Shown here: positions 7,544 to 8,085 of the stretch, in pieces | Layout of the letters: each line of letters begins with the position of its first letter | Numbering within the stretch: position 1 is the first letter of the stretch | Assembly: GCA_016934435.1 (NCBI GenBank) | Contig: JAFGSU010000451.1 | Span: forward strand, 1-8,085 | Direction: 5' to 3' | Length of the DNA stretch: 8,085 nucleotides | Source of the DNA: Candidatus Zhuqueibacterota bacterium | GTDB lineage: Bacteria > Zhuqueibacterota > Zhuqueibacteria > Residuimicrobiales > Residuimicrobiaceae | Notes under the pieces: generated by a model | Database searches by the model: none | The model's input: only the letters and a program-made list of their open reading frames with translations | Told to the model about the DNA's origin: nothing | Translations under genes and position numbers: made by a program

Positions 7544-7915
7544 ATGCCCATAGCAGATACTTCCAATGTTTTGTCTCCTCCATCGGGCACGGCCGATTCG
7601 CTTTACTGGTTTACAATCAACGAAACCATATCCATCGTAGCGCTAACCATGGGGGTATTGATTTTTATTATTGCATATTTCGCCGGCGGCCGTGATAATC
7701 GCAATAAATTGATTATCAGCACCATTCTCTCCGTCATTATCACTTCTTTCGCGCTGCCGCTCTTTCTCAAATTAGGACGGTGGCTGGGTTTGTTGGAATC
7801 CCGCGAAGGAACCATCTTTATCCTCGTGCTCATCCTGTTATTTTTAGCAGCGCTCTCCTGTCATATTTACGAAATTGTAACGGTTTCGGCTCGGGAGGCA
7901 CGCCCACCGGAATAG
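7544..7915 (+). CDS. small membrane protein, three predicted transmembrane helices
   Basis: I do not recognise the family. The protein is 123 aa with three strongly hydrophobic stretches: about 29-47 (ISIVALTMGVLIFIIAYFA), 56-75 (LIISTILSVIITSFALPLFL) and 90-107 (TIFILVLILLFLAALS). They are joined by a basic loop (GGRDNRNK, 48-55) and a mixed loop (KLGRWLGLLESREG, 76-89). By the positive-inside rule the basic first loop is probably cytoplasmic, placing the N-terminus outside, but this is inference. There is no signal peptide or catalytic motif. The ribosome binding site is GGGGA at 7530-7534, about 9 nt before the ATG. It is separated from the upstream gene by 168 nt, so it is probably its own transcription unit. 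Confidence 0.75.
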   Translation: MPIADTSNVLSPPSGTADSLYWFTINETISIVALTMGVLIFIIAYFAGGRDNRNKLIISTILSVIITSFALPLFLKLGRWLGLLESREGTIFILVLILLFLAALSCHIYEIVTVSAREARPPE

Positions 7916-8039
7916 CTGCCGCTGCACTCTTTACCATCTGTCTTAATGCCATCCGGTTTAATCGGCAAAATCCTGTGCTTTTTGTTCCCGATTCAATTAA
8001 GCCGAATCTTTCGAGCAATTCATCTTTTAATTCTTGCAT
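7830..8039 (-). CDS. possible small convergent ORF, 69 aa, unknown
   Basis: This minus-strand ORF starts MQELKDELLERFGLIESG and has a charged, helix-like N-terminus and a proline-rich middle (IPVGVPPEPKP). It would fill the otherwise empty end of the window. Its composition reads like a real protein, and a TATACA box (complement of 8055-8060) lies just upstream. Against it: there is no Shine-Dalgarno sequence, the untranslated leader would be only a few bases, and it overlaps the last 86 nt of the membrane-protein gene on the other strand. No domain is recognised. It may be spurious. Confidence 0.3.
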   Translation of the reverse strand: MQELKDELLERFGLIESGTKSTGFCRLNRMALRQMVKSAAAAIPVGVPPEPKPLQFRKYDRRALLKITG

Positions 8040-8085
8040 TTATTTTTAAGACTTTGTATATTGTTTAGTTTTAAAAGAACTGGAT

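Overview
The window holds an almost complete histidine biosynthesis operon on the + strand, in the order hisG-hisD-hisC-hisB-hisH-hisA-hisF-hisI (191-6500). A classical His-codon attenuator precedes it (about 1-168) and two poorly characterised envelope-type genes follow it (6515-7915). The sequence is bacterial, with moderate base composition and Shine-Dalgarno starts. The gene order is the one known from enteric bacteria. However, HisB is only the dehydratase (196 aa) and HisI only the cyclohydrolase (117 aa), not the HisB and HisIE fusions of E. coli. HisG is the long form with a C-terminal regulatory domain. This points away from Enterobacteria, but I cannot name the lineage from sequence alone.

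Region 1 (1-190) is the regulatory leader. A 19-codon peptide, MYTHHPQYYHHHHHHTFMT, carries 8 His codons, six of them consecutive. It is followed by an intrinsic terminator (132-168). A competing pairing of 77-90 with 134-143 overlaps the leader stop codon, which is the layout needed for ribosome-controlled attenuation: stalling at His codons frees the antiterminator strand, and completing the peptide masks it so the terminator forms.

Region 2 (191-6500) holds eight tightly packed his genes, with overlaps at hisD/hisC, hisB/hisH, hisH/hisA and hisF/hisI that suggest translational coupling. Together they cover HisG (step 1), HisI (step 3), HisA (4), HisH+HisF (5), HisB (6), HisC (7) and HisD (9-10). 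The phosphoribosyl-ATP pyrophosphatase (HisE) and the histidinol-phosphate phosphatase are not here and must lie elsewhere if the pathway is complete.

Region 3 (6515-7375) is a 286-aa putative lipoprotein of unknown function, 14 nt after hisI with no visible promoter, so probably the last gene of the transcript. Region 4 (7376-7543) is a non-coding gap with a plausible promoter and an imperfect hairpin. It leads to a 123-aa protein with three predicted membrane segments (7544-7915). A weakly supported minus-strand ORF (7830-8039) converges on it. No RNA genes, insertion sequences or CRISPR arrays were seen.
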